A program made the translations under genes and the position numbers. From Acanthochlamys bracteata (lineage: Eukaryota > Streptophyta > Magnoliopsida > Pandanales > Velloziaceae), in assembly GCA_019914995.1 (NCBI GenBank), contig CM034126.1, positions 6,577,001 through 6,641,000 on the forward strand: DNA of 64,000 bases. Direction: 5' to 3'. Under the pieces are notes generated by a model that saw nothing but the letters and a program-made list of their open reading frames with translations, had not been told where the DNA came from and ran no database searches. This document shows, in pieces, positions 21,738 to 35,000 of the stretch (positions within the stretch are counted from its first letter, which is position 1; each line of letters begins with the position of its first letter).

Positions 21738-24700
21738 ATGGAGTTCCGATTCATTCTCAAACTTGCCTCCCTCCTACTGCATCCAGTAGTATTCTTGCTT
21801 GTTTCCAAGACGGTAGCCACATCTTCCCTCGACTCCCAGGTTAGAGCCCTCCTACAATGGAAGTCCTCCTTAGCTACCCAAGACGATCTCTCTTCATGGA
21901 ACCCCAAAACACACCCATGCAATTGGACTGGCATAACGTGCAGGACCGTACTGCATAGCCGTAAACCAACCATAACTAGAATCAACCTACACAACATGGG
22001 AATTAATGGAAGGCTAGATACGCTAAACTTTTCCGCTTTGCCATCCCTCAGGAGCCTAAACCTTAGCTTTAACCATATCCATGGCTCAATACCTGTAACC
22101 ATTGCCAATTTATCTCGATTGACCTCATTGAACCTCAGCACTAACAAATTGACCGGCGGAATTCCATCGTCTATTGGTTTTCTAACGAGTCTTCATTTCT
22201 TGGGCCTGGCAGACAACCAACTAACAGGGCCGATGCCTTCCACTATGTCTAACTTGACTAGGCTCATTACTTTAAACCTGACCCACAATAGTCTTTCGGG
22301 CACTATCCCTGAATTAGGCATGCTTAGAAACATAAAGGAAATAGACATCGCCTGGAATTATTTCACAGGGCCAATCCCTACAACTTTGGGAAACTTGTCC
22401 AACCTTCATGTCTTATATATTGGGCACAATGACTACACTCCTGCTTCAATTCCTCATGAAATAGGGAAGTTAGTGAACCTTAATGAGTTAGGCATCGCGA
22501 AAAGCAATTTAATTGGTCCCTTCCCCACCATAATATTAAACATGACAAAGCTTCATATCTTGGATCTTTATGAAAACAATTTAGCCGGTACTTTACCCCC
22601 AAACCTAGGGAACCTTCAACAATTGAATGACCTAGAGATCAACACTAACCATTTCGAAGGCTCTATTCCCGCAAGCTTTGGAAACTTGACCAAGCTTAAA
22701 GTGTTGTACCTTTGGAGCAATCAGCTTACGGGCACGATTCCAAGTGAAATAGGAAACCTTCAACAATTGAATGACCTAGAGATCAACACCAACCATTTCG
22801 AAGGCTCTATTCCCCCAAGCTTAGGAAACTTGACCAAGATCCGCATCTTGTATATTCACGAGAATGGACTCAATGGACACCTTCCTTCAAGTCTAGGAAA
22901 CCTGCCACAACTTCAGGAGCTTATTCTATATTACAACCAATTATCCGGTCCTATTCCTGGATCATTTGGGAATCTTAAAAAACTAGTAGATCTACGGTTG
23001 TTTGGTAATAGCCTATCTGGATATTTGCCTCGTGAATTGGCAAATTTGACAAATCTTCAGACGCTTGTTTTGTTCTCCAATAATTTTTCAGGACATATTC
23101 CACCAGACATATTTCAAGGAGGAGCACTTCAATATCTTTCAATAGGTACCAATAATTTTTCAGGACCTCTACCAGCAAGCATAATGAACTGCACAAACCT
23201 AGACACACTAAAAGCTACTGCTTGTCATTTTAGTGGAAGAATATCAAAAACCTTTGGTGTGCATCCCAAACTTACATACCTATATTTGAGATTCAACCAA
23301 CTATCCGGGAAGATGCCATCTTTTTGGGGTAAATATTCCAACTTAACTATTCTTGACATCTCCAATAACATGCTCAATGGAGCAATACCACCGGAATTTG
23401 GACAACTGTCTCAACTAAGGGTTCTTGACCTCTCTTCCAATCGTTTATTCGGTGAAATCCCAAGCTCCATTGGTCAGTTAAAAAATCTTTACAACTTAAA
23501 TGTGAGCAAGAATCAACTCCAGGGAGAATTGCCGAAAGAGCTGAAGGATCTCTCTAATCTAGAGCTGCTAGATCTATCTGCAAACAACTTAACCGGAAAG
23601 TTACCTGAAGAACTAGGCAATTGGTTCAAAATTCATTTCTTAAAGCTAAGCAACAACAACTTCAGTGGACGAATACCTGCTAAGATCGGCAATCTTCAAT
23701 ACCTACAAGAGCTCCTAGATCTAAGCCACAACTCGTTCTCAGGAGTTATACCTTCTGAGCTAGGTAAACTGGCAATGTTACAAAATTTGAATCTCTCTTT
23801 CAATCAGCTTTCTGGCCAAATTCCAACCTCATCTCAATATATGATCAGCTTGACATCTGCTGACTTTTCATACAATAACTTGGAAGGAACAATTCCAAAT
23901 GATGTTTTCTTTAAGAATGCTCCTTACAAATGGTTCATCGGTAACAAGGGGTTATGTGGTAGTGTGAGTGGTTTGCCTTCATGCTTTCCACCTCCAAGAA
24001 AAGTGCATGGCCATAAGCACCACAAGGTTCCAACTGTTATTGCTACTACATGCTCCTTGTCATTATTATTTATATTGCTTGGAGTTGTGTTCTTCTTGAA
24101 GAAGCATCATGACAAGAATAGAAAGCAAGACCAAGTTCAATTCTTGTTGTGGAATTTTGAAGGTGAAGCCAAATATAAAGATATCATCGAAGCATTAGAA
24201 GATTTTAATGAAAAATATTGCATAGGCAGCGGCGCATATGGACATGTGTATAAAGCTGAGCTATCGCCAAATAAAGCCATAGCTGTAAAACGAATTCAAG
24301 AAGGAGCAAGTGAAATGCCAGACTCGAGACTTTTTCATAACGAGGTACATGCACTAGCTCAAATAAGACATCGCAATATAGTGAAACTGTATGGCTATTG
24401 CTACAACAACCAACACAAGTTTTTGATATATGAGTTCATGGAGAATGGATGTTTAGCAAGCAAGCTCAGAACACAAAATGAAGCGTTAGAGATAGATTGG
24501 GCCAAAAGAATTAAAATCATAAGAGATGTTGCCTATGCTCTATCATACATGCACCATGATTGCATTCCACATTTGGTCCATCGTGATGTTACAAGTAGTA
24601 ACATTTTGTTGGATGGAGAATTCAGAGCATGCGTATCAGATTTTGGAATAGCTAGATTGCTAAAACCAGATTCATCGAACTGGACTTTGCTTGCTGGTAC

Positions 24701-25561
24701 AAAAGGATACATAGCACCAGGTAAACTTCATTCATGAACTTATATACATGAAATAAGTTACACATAACTTATGTACATCTTAGCTTTCCTTCTTACTAGC
24801 ATTTGTTAGTAGAATTTTGAAGAGATTTTTAATTTTTTGAAGTTTTCTATAAATGAAATGCTCACAGAATCTTTGCTATAGAAGTGGAGGTCATATAGGT
24901 ACCTATTTGGCATTTAATCATCCTTTGAAGCCCAACTTTTGTGTAACCACTATATAGAAATTTATCGTCTTATGTCAAGATTAGGAACAGCAATTACATG
25001 TGGATGCAAATTTATGTAGACAGCGTATACTTTAGTATATAATTAATTCCAATGACAAGGTGATCATGATGGGTAACATCAGTTTTGATATCATGTACTT
25101 TTCTGCACTTCAGGAGTTAATGCAGCGTCCTCAATACATGAATTTTCAGCAAACAACTCTGAGCTTTCCTATAATTTATGTTTAATCTCATATTCATTAT
25201 AATTTCTGCAGAGCATGCCTATACATTAGCTGTGACTGAGAAATGGGATGTATATAGTTTTGGAGTAATCTGCTTGGAGGTCCTACATGGAAAGCATCCA
25301 GAAGAAATCATTTCTGAAATATCCTCTTCTGGTGGTGGAAACGTATTGCTCCTGGAATTTCTAGATGGAAGACTACCAGTTCCAGAGTTAGAAATTGCAA
25401 AAGCGATTACTAGAATTGTTATAGTCGCATTAGCATGTCTGAAGGAGAGGCCTGAATCACGTCCAACAATGCAATCTATTGCTCAACAGTTATCGTCTTC
25501 TAAGTTTCCACATTCCGTCCAATCTGTGGACACTCTCAGGTTATCAGATCTAATGCACTAG
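21738..25561 (+). CDS. LRR receptor-like kinase, MIK2-like (LRR-XIIb type), intact
   Basis: Exon 1 21738-24720, GTAAAC donor; acceptor CTGCAG, exon 2 25212-25561; 1110 residues. The join is phase 1 and completes the APE motif of the kinase (GYIAPE). Order: signal peptide (about 1-27), LRR N-cap with CNWTGITC (about 59-68), 27 LRRs of the plant type, membrane segment (about 765-787, [12 protein letters not shown]), kinase (about 829-1100). Kinase motifs are complete: GSGAYGHV loop, AVKR lysine, HRDVTSSN catalytic loop, DFG, DVYSFG, and the distal R of RPTM. It is thus probably an active RD-type kinase at the plasma membrane. Relatives such as Arabidopsis MIK2 sense peptide or damage cues; the ligand here is unknown. 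The pseudogene at 7232-10881 is its tandem paralogue, with two fewer LRRs. No frame-breaking change is seen. Confidence 0.93.
22611..22838 (+). repeat. 144-bp offset direct repeat encoding duplicated LRRs
   Basis: Bases 22611-22694 and 22755-22838 agree at 81 of 84 positions at an offset of exactly 144 bp (48 codons, two LRRs). The encoded words are [16 protein letters not shown] in both. The paralogue at 7232-10881 has only one such unit and is 48 residues shorter there. So either the intact gene gained two LRRs or the pseudogene lost two. Confidence 0.9.
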
Positions 25562-25809
25562 TAACACCATGAGAAAAAGATGGAATGTTTATGTACATAA
25601 TTGTGTAGCATATTACTACTAAAGCTTGCAAAACCGCAGTTTATTTGTTTTGATATAAGGTTGTACATGCATTTACTCATTATAACGCTTGATTCCTGTA
25701 AAGTACATTCTTGCACAATGGCTGAATGATACTTTTTCGGAACAGTTTATTGCCATATGTAAGTGACAAGCCCTTTTAAGTATTTAATTCGGCAGTACCA
25801 AGCTTTTAC

Positions 25810-26040
25810 GCGTTTGAGAATGTTTAAAATAAAAAGCCATTTTTAAAAAAATATATTTTGAAGCTTTTTAAAAACAAATTTCAGTTTTTTATCTAAAAAA
25901 ATAAAATTATACATATAAAGTTTTTAACTAATAATTCATCTAAACTTCAAATTTAAAAAATAAAATATTATAAAAAGTTTACTAAAAAATAAAAAAAATT
26001 AAATAAAGTTTTGACAAATAGTGATAATCATTGCCAAACC
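25810..26040. mobile_element. AT-rich MITE, GCGTTTG ends
   Basis: Starts CGCGTTTGAGAATG and ends ATCATTGCCAAACC; interior core ATAAAATTATACATATAAAG. It is absent from the matching position of copy 1 (near 11075). Confidence 0.6.
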
Positions 26041-27533
26041 ACACCTACAGCGGATCTCTTTCTACTTTAGTACTTTACTGAATTTCTTCTTAGGAAAAAT
26101 GTTTTATACATACGAAGACCTTTTGTAATTAATATGATGCCATTCAGATGATCAGGGAGTGCATGCAGCAACCATCTTGGTGAAAGGTTTGTAAAGTACA
26201 GCATTTACAGTACTGCCAGGTAGAGAATTTAAAGAGAATTGCAGCAATTACAGCAACCATCTTGATAATCAACAATGAAGCAAGCATGAAACTAGAGAAT
26301 TTAAAGAGAGAAGAGAAATTTCAAAAAAATAATCCACACACAAGTCTAAAAGCTGTAACCAGGTAGCATGATTTCATGATTACAGTCGTGACACGATAGA
26401 AAATGAATGAAAATTTGATCAGAATTTAGGAAGGATAACAGAAGAAGGAGATAAACAGAAGATGTCAGCAGCCTAGAATACGTTAGGAAAGTCACGTACC
26501 TCGAATGTGAATAATATTTTGTAATTAATTGAATATAAATGGGCAAAATGGTTTACATAGGTGGCTCGACTAAACTACTCAGCTGGTTCTATTGCTAGCG
26601 CAGACGAGGAGGATGTTTGTTTTTGCTTTTTGCCAAGTTGCATAAAAATAAAGTTTCTCCATATGTCTTTCTACTTTCTCACCTTGTTCTTCCTTTTCTC
26701 GTGTTGCTCACCTTAACCTTTGCATACTTTGATTCATTAGTTGATAATTTGATTGATTTTTATTTTCGGATAAAGGAATTAAATTAGTAGATAATGCATT
26801 ACTATATCAAATCTATGCGATCTATCAACCGTAGGTCACAATCTCTATTAAAATTTATAAAGAACAGGACGAGTTTCGAAATCGTAACCGGAGAAAAAGC
26901 GTCTCCATTTCTTCTCTCCTTACTATTTATGTCTTTTAAAACAATTACAAATTAGGTCCTTATCCTACTTGTAAATAAAATTGGCTACATGAACTCATAT
27001 TTTTATATCGTTTGTATAAATCAAATTCAGCCAAAATATTAAATTTTTAAAAATCTTTCGTCACTATTTTAGACTCATTTATTTTTATAGGATCAGATTA
27101 CCACACTAAAAAAATTGACCAACCTCTTAGAAATTAGTATCCCCCACTTATAATCACATACATATTCTAGCACCCAGTTAATGTGATACTAATAAAAAGC
27201 GTGAGCTTAATAGAGTTTACTTGATTCAACTCAAGGCGAGTTATTGGCCCACCTCTAAGTTAGCTAATTCATTTTTTATTTGAGCACCGAGTCTAGACTC
27301 CTATGCTACTAATCTGATTCTAGCCCACCAAACTAATCCGTTTTTTATTCGGACCCATCAAGTCCTACGTGCTATCCAAATCTAACGTAACTTGAAAACT
27401 CAACAATTTTATTTTAATATTTTTTTTTGAAGTATTCAAATAGAATCACATTATTTTTATAAACCGTAGAGTTTTTTATCCGCACAAAATATATTAGAAC
27501 TATCTAATTTTACCATTCTTTTGCTATCTAATC

Positions 27534-27767
27534 CGTCGTTTGGCGCAATTTATGGAAAAACTACTTATCAATTTTTTTTATTTCACATTTTTTAATATAT
27601 ATTTTATAAATATATAAAAAATTTATTTAAAAATTTAAAAAGTGTAAAAAAAATTTACGGAGTGAGATATTTTTATTGCATATTTTTATTAATTTTTTTA
27701 AAATAAAAAAAATAAAATATTTTTTATTTTAAAAAATTCTATTTTATAAATACTACCGGATGCTCCG
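27534..27767. mobile_element. AT-rich MITE-like sequence, eroded right end
   Basis: Left end CGTCGTTTGGCGCAA resembles the GCGTTTGG ends of the local MITE family; the right end is eroded. Its interior resembles that of 38822-39048 (TTAAAAATTTA then ATATTTTTATT then AAAAAATTCTATT). Confidence 0.4.
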
Positions 27768-28277
27768 GACATGTCCTCGATCAACATGACAGTTGCGTTT
27801 TAGTTCTTTTTGGACCCGTGTTAATTATCAAATTCCAGAACCAGCTACAGACTTTCGTGATTTCATAAAGAAGTTTACAAGTTAGGTTATACTTTATGTA
27901 TCCATCCGTTTCGTCTTGTAATGTTTGCACCTTCAAATCCCCACATCCTCAACCAGCTCTTTTACTGGTTAGAAAAAGTAAGAAATCCTCAATTTATGGT
28001 TAAAGATTTCTTCTGGGCAAAGAAGTTGGTAAAACTTAGAGGAGCAGTTCTATTCCAGTTAATTGCTTCAGTTCTAGAAGATGGGATTGGATTGTTATCT
28101 AAGATTTTCCATATGTGCTTTTGGATTTTTGAAAAAGATTACTTCCATTGGAATATTGAGATTAAGGATTATAAGTTTCGTAGTCATGTGGGTAATTTTG
28201 TTAGTCTGTCTAGCTGGTTGGAGAATGGAATGCACTATAAATTGGAGTGTGTTAAAAAACAGAGGAGCTCACCAAGC

Positions 28278-28465
28278 TGGAAGAAGTGCTTGTTCACTCT
28301 TTGTTCTGTACCTGATAGTGAAGGTGTGAGGCTCCACTCCTGGAAGAAGAGCTTGTTCGCTCTTTGTTCTGTACCTGATAGTGAAGGTGTGAGGCTCCAC
28401 TCCCGGAAGAAGAGCTTGTTCACTCTTTGTTCTGTGCCTATAGTGAAGGTGCGAGACTCCACTTC
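28278..28465 (+). repeat. 63-bp tandem repeat, three copies, upstream of SERINC
   Basis: Units at 28278-28340, 28341-28403 and 28404-28465; the first two are nearly identical and the third has lost a G. They lie in a 184-codon open frame (27921-28475) that starts just upstream, with 21-residue repeats of the type SLFALCSVPDSEGVRLHS. The matching sequence in copy 1 has two units and indels that break the frame, so I do not call this a gene. It may be transcribed as the SERINC leader. Confidence 0.75.
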
Positions 28466-29044
28466 TTTTCTTTGAATTGTATTTTACTTTTGATGTTCAT
28501 ATATAAGGAGTTATTGTAATATTCTTATTTTCATGCCACTGCTCTCCTTACATTAGTAACTTGTTTCGGTGGCTTAGCTAAAGGTATTTCAGAATTTTTT
28601 TTTATATCCTACCATTTTGGTTGGAGCTTTGGGTAAGTTTAGTTGACTGAGCTACACTTTGAGATATAGTTTAAAGTGAGAAAATGGTTGATCATGTTTA
28701 GTTCTATATTTTATCTGTTAATGACATTTGAAAAATGTTGCTGGACACTTTTTAGGAAAATTGAACATGCACATCTCCCGATTTACCAATGTGTCATGTG
28801 CTTTTCGAATTCGTGTTTATGTACTTAATGGTTTGTCATGCTTCTTTTAAGTGCGAAAGACGTACAATGTGGCTCAAAACATATGATATATTATCGTAGA
28901 TTTTCATTTGATTGCAGTAGTGTGCATTACTGTGGATTGTATTGTTTCTTAGAGTACCGAGAATATACTAGCCTTTTACGTTTATCTTATCAGAAAGTAA
29001 ACTTGACATGTGACAAATTGCTACGTTGCTTTTAAATTTTCAGA

Positions 29045-32000
29045 ATGAAGGAGCATGTCAATGTACAAGTGAATGTTGCGGTACAGAGTCACAGTTTGAC
29101 GATGTTAAAAGGGTTTGGAAGGGAGGAAATGATGTCTTCTGAAGAAAAGAGTGCTTATATTAGGGTGAGAAGGAAAGAATCTTTACATGCTCGATATGTA
29201 TATGGATTTGTATTCTTCATAACAAATCTTTTGGCATGGCTAATCCGTGACTATGGCCAGAAGTTCCAAATCGGTCTTCACAGTGAGTCTTTTGTTTTCA
29301 CTTATGGGATTCTGCATTCACAATCACTTTATGTGCATTGTAGGCTATCTGCTTTATCGAATTCTATTATGACAACATTACTTACTTAAGGTTAAAAGTC
29401 CTTTTTTTAAGATAACAGACATTGCTGCAACTTAAACCCTAATCTCCCCTTTGTGGAGTGGATGCCCTACAGGCTTAGCCATCCATTGTTGGGTGTTTGG
29501 AGTGCTCTCCATCTCTAACATATCTTCGCTTTATTAGAATTGATTTTTTATAATGTTATGTTATTGTTTCGCACAACATTATTGTGATTTGTTTAGGCAC
29601 TTTATGCAGTATCACTTAAAATGTAAATCTGCTAGTTATCATTATTATTAGCCAAATTTTTAGCTCTTCCATTCCCTCTCTCGCACCTTTGACATATCTG
29701 ATAGTGCTGTTAACATTATTCACTACAGATTGCTATACGCACAGATTGAGTTCTGTCTTCTTTCAGATAAAAGTACATGCTTCCTGGATTAAGATTGGGT
29801 CTATTTGACAATTTGTTCAGTGTTTTCTACAGATATAAAAGCCTGCGGACACAATGGAGATGATTGTCTACATGCAGTAGGGGTACTTCGTCTGAGCCTA
29901 GGATGCTTTGTATCTTTTGGGTAATGATTGGAAGTTCCATTACGTCATACTAGAAGCACTCTCCGTTGAATATGCACACTGTAGCATCCTAGTTTTTTGT
30001 GTAGCATGATTGTCAGTACCATTCCTTAACCAGAACAATCAGATATTTTCTATTTTGATGGCTATCACTACATTTAAGGTGAGTAAGCTGTATGAAGTTC
30101 GTAACTCATGGCATTCTCAGTGGTGGTTCTGGAAGTGCATCTTGTATGTGACTGCAATGATGGTCCCATTCACCATTCCTGCAACTTTCATCCAGATTTA
30201 TGGTATGCAACACTCAGACTACACATAGCATTTAATACTCCAAGTCTGTTTTAGAAGAAGCATTACACAATAATTCTTCTTTGTCCCTTTAGGTTCTATG
30301 TAGAATCTTCTTTGATGAAATAATAAGAATGATATGAGTGGTCATTGTCATGTTACCTCTTTTGACTTGTAGTTACCCTCGCTAATAAATATATTTCCAA
30401 ATGTAGTTCTTTTTGTTTTTAAGATTTTCCTTTTGCATTTGTTTCTCAGACAAAGAAATCTGACTATTGGAGGGTGTTTTTCTCATATTTAAAGAGGATG
30501 TTTTACTTATATTTTAACTTACATTGAAGTATGTGGTTCATATCTTTAATTGGTTATTGAGGTTCTCCTGGTCCTCTTTTCCGGACACCTTTCATGAACT
30601 AAGTTTTTATCTGCCTAATATAAAATCCTTTTCACTAAAAAAAGAAAAAAAAAAAAGAAACAGGCGAGAAATAACAAGTAACTGAGGTTTGCTCTGGAGT
30701 ACATGAATCACTAGCCTTGAACAATTTCTTACAGTGTCTTGCCTCATCTCTTTGGTGGTATCTAAATTTATTGTTACTCGTGCACATTTTTCTGTACATA
30801 GCATCTTTTTTTAACATGAAATTGCGTATGTTGTTTTTTTGGAAAGTGTTTAATATGTGACAGCTGTGTGGCTACATGTGCAGGTGAAGTTGCTCGTGTT
30901 GGTGCAGGGTAATTTCTCTTTCCTTGTACTCAGTTTATGATCTTCCATATTGTAAGTTCTATTGAATTGCTATTCACATTATTGGTGTGATTGACAATCC
31001 TTAAACATTTAATGTATATATATTATGAATTCATTTTAATTTTTTGTTTTAAGGTATTTCAGTTAGAGCCACTATCTTTTGCCACTGATTGCTTATAGTT
31101 GAATCCAATATCATCACGGACCTAGATGAATAGTAGTCCATAGTTCAGTATTCTGACTAGGCTTTTTCTGAAAAATGTGTCTTCTTGTGTGTGATTCCTG
31201 GCTAGTGCTTCATTGTGGCAGAAACGAACATGGCCCTATAATGAGTTACTTAGAGGTTATCCATGCTACCTGAAGTGACTTCCAGGTTCTGCTATTAATC
31301 TTTACTTTAAGGAATATGCATATAGCTGTAGCATGAGTTTCTTCTTCTGTGTGATCTCTGGTTAGTGCTTTCTTTGGTTGAACATTTCATTTGAATAAAT
31401 AATGGTGCACATATATCAAGAATTATCAATGCTCTGAGATGTACTTTTTGTGGTAGTGATGCATGCGATCTTCAGGAGATCTGATATGTATGTATTTTCT
31501 AACTCGATTTGTACAGGATCTTTCTTCTTCTTCAACTTCTTAGTTTGCTTGACTTTCTTACATGGTGCAATAACCATTGGATGGCAGAAGGACAATCATC
31601 TCAATGGTACAAATGTTATATGCATTCTCAGAGTGTTTGTCCAACCTTGCGGAGTTTATTGCATTTCAGTGCGTAGTATTACATTAAACTAAAGTAGGAG
31701 TTTTAAGTGGTGTTACTGCAAGTTTAAGTAAGGATTTCAACTAATGTGAGATTCCTTCTCCACGTCACTAAATTTCCGTTTTCTAGGAGTTATTTATACA
31801 TTTGAACCTCTAAAAAACTTCATCCAGGTCGATCTGGTTTCCCTCCTGCACTTCCTTTGTCCCCCTCAGGGGAGAACCGCTAGTAACCGAACTGGAAAGG
31901 ACGTTTCCCCCCTACACTTTGTTTGTTCCCTCGGGGGAGAACATGTTAGGGATAACGGACTTGGGAACATTACTTGGGTTTGGATCACGTTTCAAAATAC

Positions 32001-35000
32001 TTAAAATACTTTCTTGGTGTGGTCATGTGACCTACTCATTTGCTGATACGATCACGTCACCCAGGACCCCAAACAACAAATTACCCATATGAGTGGTAGT
32101 GTTATGCAGCCATTACATTGTGTGATTGCTTAGTTTCTATTAGCAGGCACCTCTCTATCTCAGTTAATATAGGATAGGAATTACATTTCTTAACTACATC
32201 ACTGATGTTCAGATGGCTGCAATAAGTAGAAATGTTCTTATGATTACATAGATCAAGTTAGGTGCTTGGGACATTTTTTAAGACTTACTGTTTGTAAGAT
32301 ATATATGTGTTGGCAGTCTTTGATAATAGAATATTGGGCTCAACATTCAATATATCTAGAGGGATAAAGCAACGTTACAATGACAAGAACTTGCGAAGTT
32401 TGGATCTTTATCTGCTAATTAATTGGTTTTATTGATTTTGAATTTTTTTTTTTGTTATTTTAAACTAACATGCATACAAATACAATATGCATGCAACCTG
32501 AAGTGACATTAATGTTATTTTCCTTTTCTTTTGTATGTACCAGTGGCTTTCTGGGCTTGCTCTTCTCCACCATCTTCTGTAGTGCTTCACTCAGTGGGCT
32601 GATTGTAATGTACTTCGTGTACGCTTCTAATGGGTCTTGCACTTTGAATCTATGTTTGATCACATTGACTGCAATTATGGTTATCTTGGAGATCGTAGTA
32701 TCATTACATTCTGAGGTATGCTCTCAGAATCTCTTTCTCTATGGTTCTCACTGTATGCCAGTAATTTATGAGAAATTTATGCTGGACTTGTTGTCGTCTT
32801 GGCTTATGATTCTTGTTTACCCTAAGATGGTTACTTGTAACATTTCATTGATCGTAGCCAATTCGATATTGTTTTGTTTGCACTAAATAAGCCAAACATG
32901 TTACTATGTTAGATTTAATTGTTACAAATAGTTATTTACAAGTTAAATTGTTCATGCAATTTTAAATAGAGACTGCAAAGATACCGAGTTTGTATAGAAG
33001 TACTCCATGTTTTCAGAACTACTATTCTTTTCCAGTTAGTTTCTTATGCCTTACTTTTAGTAATGAAGAGTACATGAGTAAAACATGGATATTAGCAGGG
33101 TGGGCTGTATAAGTTACCTGACGTAACGATGTCCAACGGAGCTCGTTGCCCGTCTAAATCAAAGAGGAGGGAACTACTACAGGTTTTAGAATGAACAAAA
33201 TTTTTCAACAGACCCAAAAAGGAAGATTGTTGTAAGCTATATTATGTTGGTTTGACTAAACTGTCTATATTATTATGAGATTCCACGTCATTATAGGAGC
33301 TCCATGTTGGCACCTGTGATTCTAACGGGCCATATTCACATTGGCACTTTATACTCATCCAAAAGTTGGGGAAGACTTCCATAATTCTTTCATTTACGGC
33401 TCCTAATTAAGCAGATAGATTCTACCTGACAAATTTAAATACTGATTGGATTATTATTAATGAGAAGCTTATAAAATGATCAAGGCTTAATAATGACAGT
33501 TATTGATGATAGTATGAAAAAGGTCACAGAGAAGTTGGTAAGAAGGAGATAATATATAATGTGACTTCTATCTTCACCATCGGTTTTCATTTTATCCTTC
33601 ATTTCTTGTTGTTTTTAATTTGTTTCTAAATGTATATGTTTCTCTGTTTTGGTTATGATCTATCCTTGTTTTTGCTTGAAGTGTAAGCTTACCGCTTATT
33701 TAACGTCTTTACTTATCTTATTAGATGTGTCCATAGTTTAAATCTGTTTTTGTGAAAGTGCTGACCTGATAATATTGTTCAGTTAAACCTCAATCAATTA
33801 ATTTAATGACTCTTTATTCTCATTGTTCCAAAGATTAATAGGGGCCTTTTATCTTCCAGCATAATGGGTTCCTACATTGTTTTTCTTTGTTGGTCTGCTA
33901 TTCACAGGTATGAGATATTTTGAGTTCCATAAAAGTTAAGTCTTGGCTACACAATATTTCCTGTCTCTTGTCATTGTGATATATGTGTCTGCAGTGAACC
34001 GATAAGTGGGACATGCAGAGCTCTGAACAATCCAGCTGAAACAGCTGACTGGTCAACTGTTCTTGTAAGTAGTAAACTGCTGATATAAACATAAATGAAA
34101 TGTTAACAGGGTTTGAAGGGCCACATTGTTCCTTGTGAGAAGTTACATTATACATATACAATTTTTTTGTAGATAACTAAAGAATAAATGACTGGTAGAC
34201 AATAAAGATAGTTAAATGGAGGAAATGAATGTTTAGAAAAAAGAATATTGCTTTGAAGTAAGGATATTAAATAACAAGTGTGTAGTTAGTAAAGCATACT
34301 GATTTATCGATATTTCAAGCATTAGCTTGATGTTCTTTTATATGCTCCCTTGATGAGCGCCCCGCCCCCTATAATTGTTTGCCTGACTGGATTCGATCTT
34401 TATGTTTCTTATAGGGTTTCCTTATTGCTGTGTGCGCAATTGTTACTGCAACTTTTTCGGTAGGAATTGATTCACAATCTTCCCAGGTAATTAAAAGTTA
34501 TGTTCACCTTGGGGTTTTTCTGGCTGATTTAGCATTTTTGAGTTTTTAAGTTGCAAATCACTTATAAAATATGCCTTTGCATTTCAATCAACTATACATG
34601 ACTGTTGCTGTTAAAGAAATCTAGTTGAATGCTTTCTGTTCCTGTTTAAAGAAATCTAGTTCAAAACTTTTAGGTTCACACATAACCCAAGACTCAGGAG
34701 TCATGAAATTTTATGTTTGTAGTTGTTGAAGTGAATGCCTTTGTTCTTGACCTCATTTGCTGTTTTGCAGCAGGAAGGAGGTGCATTAGAAGATGATATA
34801 CCCTATAAATATGACTTCTTTCACTTGGTGTTTTCAATGGGAGCAATGTACTTTGCAATGTTGTTTATCAACTGGGAACTGAACCACCCAACAAAAAAGT
34901 GTGTTTATATTTGAAAACACTTCTTAGTTCTTCATTAACACGTGTATAATTCCTTTCTATCATTTTCTAGGCACTCTTTGTATTGCTTAATTGATTAAAA

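Larger units (their letters stand above)
25562..27900. other. 3' flank of the intact receptor, no gene
   Basis: 25562-25800 and 26345-26620 match the flank of the pseudogene and probably include the 3' untranslated region. The part between (about 25803-26357) is extra here and begins with an AT-rich MITE. About 27100-27900 is AT-rich and holds one further MITE-like sequence at 27534-27767. No protein recognised. Confidence 0.5.
15905..31645 (+). repeat. Segmental tandem duplication, copy 2 (intact genes)
   Basis: Direct copy of about 2205-14935 (see there for landmarks). It contains the intact receptor kinase and the first part of the intact SERINC gene. It is longer than copy 1 mainly through a MITE (16651-16877), a 1.93-kb transposon (16910-18842), extra DNA at 25810-26357 and retention of SERINC exons 1-4. 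The SERINC 3' part (31645-35623) lies outside the duplicated block. Confidence 0.85.

Noticed and set aside
21731-22147. 138-codon minus-strand frame over the start of the intact receptor
   Set aside because: Antisense shadow of the conserved receptor exon, also seen over the pseudogene at 7225-7491; no known protein.
27921-28475. 184-codon open frame with 21-residue repeats upstream of SERINC
   Set aside because: The matching sequence in duplication copy 1 has indels and stops and there is no family resemblance; reported as a tandem repeat instead.
32470-32886. 138-codon frame as a separate small membrane protein
   Set aside because: Its middle is SERINC exon 6, and the frame runs through genuine splice sites into both introns.
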